A stretch of DNA of 64,000 nucleotides from Candidatus Delongbacteria bacterium (lineage in GTDB: Bacteria > CAIWAD01): positions 62,001 to 126,000 of the forward strand of contig JACKCN010000006.1 of NCBI GenBank assembly GCA_020634015.1. Reading direction: 5' to 3'. Below are positions 62,018 to 64,000 of this stretch, in pieces. Under the pieces are notes generated by a model. That model searched no databases and was not told the DNA's origin. It worked only from the letters and a program-made list of their open reading frames with translations. Each line of letters starts with the position of its first letter. Position 1 is the stretch's first letter. Made by a program: the position numbers and the translations under genes.

Positions 62018-63388
62018 TCAGCGCTTCTCGCCCTTCTTGTTGCCCGTCGTGGCCTGCTTGACACTCTTCGAGCTTTTCTTGCGCTTCTGTGACTCATCCG
62101 GCTGGACCTGGGGTTTTGCCGGCTGCACCTGCTTGTCCGCGTCGGGCGCACTGGGTTTCGGGGCCGGTGCCACCTGGGGCTTGACTTGAGGCGTGACCTG
62201 GGGCGTGATCCGGGGAGTCACAGGCACTGGAGTCTTTCCGCCCTTGCCGGAGCTGTTGTCCCTGCCCGGCAGAAAGACGCCGCCGCTCGAGGAGCTTCCG
62301 CTCTTGCCGGAACTCTCGGGGCGAGTGGTCCAGACCCGGGGTTTGATCGCCGGCGGCGGATCGCTGGCACGCACTTCCTTCAGCACCTTGCGCAGATCCT
62401 GCTGCTGGAACACCGCATCCGCCGCGGGAGGCCATTGCTCGCGTGGCTGCTGGCCCCGGTCCACTTCCTGGACCAGACGCTGGCGCCAGTCCTGGCTCCA
62501 ATGGCGCTGGCGGCGCCAGACTTCCTGATCGCGCCAGGGGGAGGTATCGTAATCCCAGCGGCTGCCACCCTGGATGTAGATGTACACAACCGGGGAATCC
62601 CACCACCAGTGTCTCGGGCCCCACCAGCCACAATGATGATGATGGTAGTGGCCGTAGTAGTAGGAGTTCACGCGCCAGTCGCACCAGCAGTGGTCCAGTG
62701 TGCAGGTGGGGTGCCAGCAGTTGCAGTAGTCGCACCAGTAGTCATAGTGAACCTCGTGCACCATGATCCCGGGGCGCGGGCCGTCTTCGTCCACATCCGT
62801 CGCGCTGTACGCCGCCGGACCGTCAATGGTCAGCTCGGCCACGGCCCAATTGTCCAGTTCCCGGGAATCGCGGGTCATCCGGAAATGGATGTCGGCCAGA
62901 TCCAGCGGATCCGGGGCAAGAAATTCCTGACGGCTGGCCTTGATCCGGCGGTATTCGAGAGTATGCACGGCCACCAGTTGCTCACGGCCGGGCAGGGATC
63001 CCGCGATCACCGGCTCGATGCTGAAACTGTTGCCGGCCTGCACCTGGCCACGCCCGTCCTCGGGCTGGACAGGATAGAGCAGGCGCACCGTGCCGCGCGC
63101 ATCCAGTGAATAGACATAGACGAAGCCGTCCCGCTCGGGAAGCAGGTGGATGCTGTAACGGCTGCCCGCATCCATGGCCATCTGGTCGGTCCAGATTTCC
63201 ACGCGCGAATCGGGACCCCGACTGCTGGCGCGGGCATTCAGGACCAGGGCCAGCAGAAGGCCCGCGATCAACAGCAGAACCCAGGAGCGCTTCGAAGAGG
63301 ACTCGTCATCGGGATCCGGCCTGCGCCGACGGCGTCCGTCCAGAGGGATTGGAACCAGCCGGGGCTGGGGACAAAGCTGCTTGAGCAT
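62018..63388 (-). CDS. DUF4384 membrane protein with Cys/His/Trp/Tyr-rich segment
   Basis: A 456-residue protein. A basic N-terminus is followed by one TM helix (35-52). A DUF4384-like domain runs from about 65 to 190 (SIHLLPERDGFVYVYSLDARGTVRLLYP). Residues 211-272 form a striking segment with 7 Cys, about 12 His, 9 Trp and 10 Tyr, likely binding metal or stacking aromatics. The C-terminal third is charged and then proline-valine-rich, with TPQV/KPQV repeats and a lysine-rich tail. Function is unknown; a surface or envelope role is plausible. AAAGGAAG precedes the ATG at 63388; the frame extends further upstream without support. Confidence 0.65.
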   Translation of the reverse strand: MLKQLCPQPRLVPIPLDGRRRRRPDPDDESSSKRSWVLLLIAGLLLALVLNARASSRGPDSRVEIWTDQMAMDAGSRYSIHLLPERDGFVYVYSLDARGTVRLLYPVQPEDGRGQVQAGNSFSIEPVIAGSLPGREQLVAVHTLEYRRIKASRQEFLAPDPLDLADIHFRMTRDSRELDNWAVAELTIDGPAAYSATDVDEDGPRPGIMVHEVHYDYWCDYCNCWHPTCTLDHCWCDWRVNSYYYGHYHHHHCGWWGPRHWWWDSPVVYIYIQGGSRWDYDTSPWRDQEVWRRQRHWSQDWRQRLVQEVDRGQQPREQWPPAADAVFQQQDLRKVLKEVRASDPPPAIKPRVWTTRPESSGKSGSSSSGGVFLPGRDNSSGKGGKTPVPVTPRITPQVTPQVKPQVAPAPKPSAPDADKQVQPAKPQVQPDESQKRKKSSKSVKQATTGNKKGEKR

Positions 63389-63628
63389 GGGTCTTCCTTT
63401 CTGGCGGGGGAGTCTCCCGCCCGGCCCTGATACTCCGGGAACCGTTCGCCAGTTTCCTGAACCGGAACGGCAGTGCCAAGTCTTTCTTGCACTCCCTGCG
63501 TCATTCCGGCCTGTGCAAGCGACTCGCGACCCCGGATTCCCAATCGCACCGAGCGCGCAAGGCACTGGCGTTCGTTTCCTACCTTGGCCGGCGTCGTGAT
63601 CCAGCAGGGGAGGCCTTCCGGCCGCAGC

Positions 63629-64000
63629 ATGTTCCATATCGTCCTGTACCAGCCGGAAATTCCCCAGAACAGCGGGAACCTGATTCGCCTCTGTGCGGCC
63701 ACCGGCTGCCAGTTGCACCTGATCCGTCCATTGGGTTTCCAGTTGGACGATGCCCGCATGAAACGCGCGGGTCTGGACTACTTCGAGCGCAGCTCCTTTC
63801 AGGTGCACGAGTCACTGGACCAGTTGCTGAATGCCCAGGACGAGAGTCGCTTCCGCTTCTTCACCACCCATTGCAGCACTCCATATACGCGCCACGACTA
63901 CCGCGAAGGCGACTGGCTGGTCTTCGGACCAGAAAGCCGAGGCCTGCCTTCCCAGTTGCTGGAACTGTATCCGGAGCAATGCCTGACCATTCCCATGCCG
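63629..64000 (+). CDS. trmL: tRNA (cytidine/uridine-34 2'-O)-methyltransferase TrmL, 5' part
   Basis: The first 124 residues of a TrmL-type SPOUT methyltransferase, which modifies the wobble base of certain leucine tRNAs. MFHIVLYQPEIPQNSGNLIRLCAATGCQLHLIRPLGF is diagnostic for the family, and VFGPESRGLP is motif 2. The gene runs off the right edge; about 30-35 residues with motif 3 are missing. GGGGAGG lies 13 bases before the ATG at 63629. TACCTT at 63580-63585 could be its -10 box. Confidence 0.94.
   Translation, partial: MFHIVLYQPEIPQNSGNLIRLCAATGCQLHLIRPLGFQLDDARMKRAGLDYFERSSFQVHESLDQLLNAQDESRFRFFTTHCSTPYTRHDYREGDWLVFGPESRGLPSQLLELYPEQCLTIPMP

Overview
The window is about 64 kb of GC-rich chromosomal DNA, densely packed with genes on both strands. 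Short operons are often joined by 4-base ATGA overlaps. The gene content is mostly core metabolism. I found no prophage, insertion sequence, CRISPR array or integrase. The secreted protein at 40160-41146 ends in a PNPFNPTT-type sorting domain. Two calcium-loop S8 proteases, a PEP-synthase-like protein with receiver-like domains and a mitochondrial-type citrate synthase point to a Gram-negative member of the FCB group (Bacteroidota/Ignavibacteriota relatives, or candidate phyla such as Delongbacteria). That placement is inference from gene content; no rRNA is present.

Layout. 1-4300: N-terminal half of aconitase (minus), then an rlmB-mazG-GNAT operon and a small protein. 4380-5680: HU gene, a Pro-Arg-His-Glu tRNA operon, and a non-coding stretch with a tandemly repeated, hairpin-rich element. 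5670-7540: TrmB-like regulator with a palindromic operator between its own -35 and -10 boxes, and a ferritin-like diiron protein. 7800-11870: hydG, an aspartase-family lyase and hydF ([FeFe]-hydrogenase maturation), preceded by palindromes and an FNR-like site. 12000-19400: cytidylate kinase-like protein, tryptophanase, periplasmic and PepSY-TM proteins, YceH, MprF and a TPR-like protein. 19430-23370: DUF302 protein, an ArsR regulator, RdgB, a PHP hydrolase and a degenerate SDR. 23640-30350: TolC, membrane fusion protein, RND pump, DUF2892 protein and a 29-residue membrane microprotein, divergent from an OsmC protein. 30440-37060: DinB, SatD-DUF3307, the two-gene lysine-ketoglutarate reductase/saccharopine dehydrogenase route, YjbR, ferredoxin-NADP reductase, and an Nfu-type scaffold. 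37200-41820: aminopeptidase N and secreted proteins. 41860-47920: a CheW protein split by a CZB zinc domain, MetH, ThyA and DHFR. 48200-54700: glutamate dehydrogenase, the PEP-synthase-like protein, DUF4256 protein and citrate synthase. 55160-64000: tandem S8 proteases, VOC protein, a membrane protein, deoxynucleoside kinase, tRNA-Thr, a Cys/His/Trp-rich DUF4384 protein and the start of trmL.

How the genes fit together. Aminopeptidase, tryptophanase, glutamate dehydrogenase, the lysine pathway and the aspartase relative suggest amino acid catabolism feeding a TCA cycle (citrate synthase, aconitase), with [FeFe]-hydrogenase as a probable electron sink. MetH, ThyA, DHFR and deoxynucleoside kinase form a one-carbon and nucleotide set.

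Main non-obvious signals. (1) Two divergent promoters 10 kb apart carry the same 20-base operator in the same place. This links the ArsR repressor to the RND pump and the OsmC gene as a candidate sulfide, persulfide or oxidant stress regulon. (2) A roughly 100-nt structured element is repeated twice downstream of the tRNA operon, with its hairpin arms changed in a compensated way between copies. (3) A CheW-CZB-CheW protein and a Cys/His/Trp-rich DUF4384 protein have unusual architectures.
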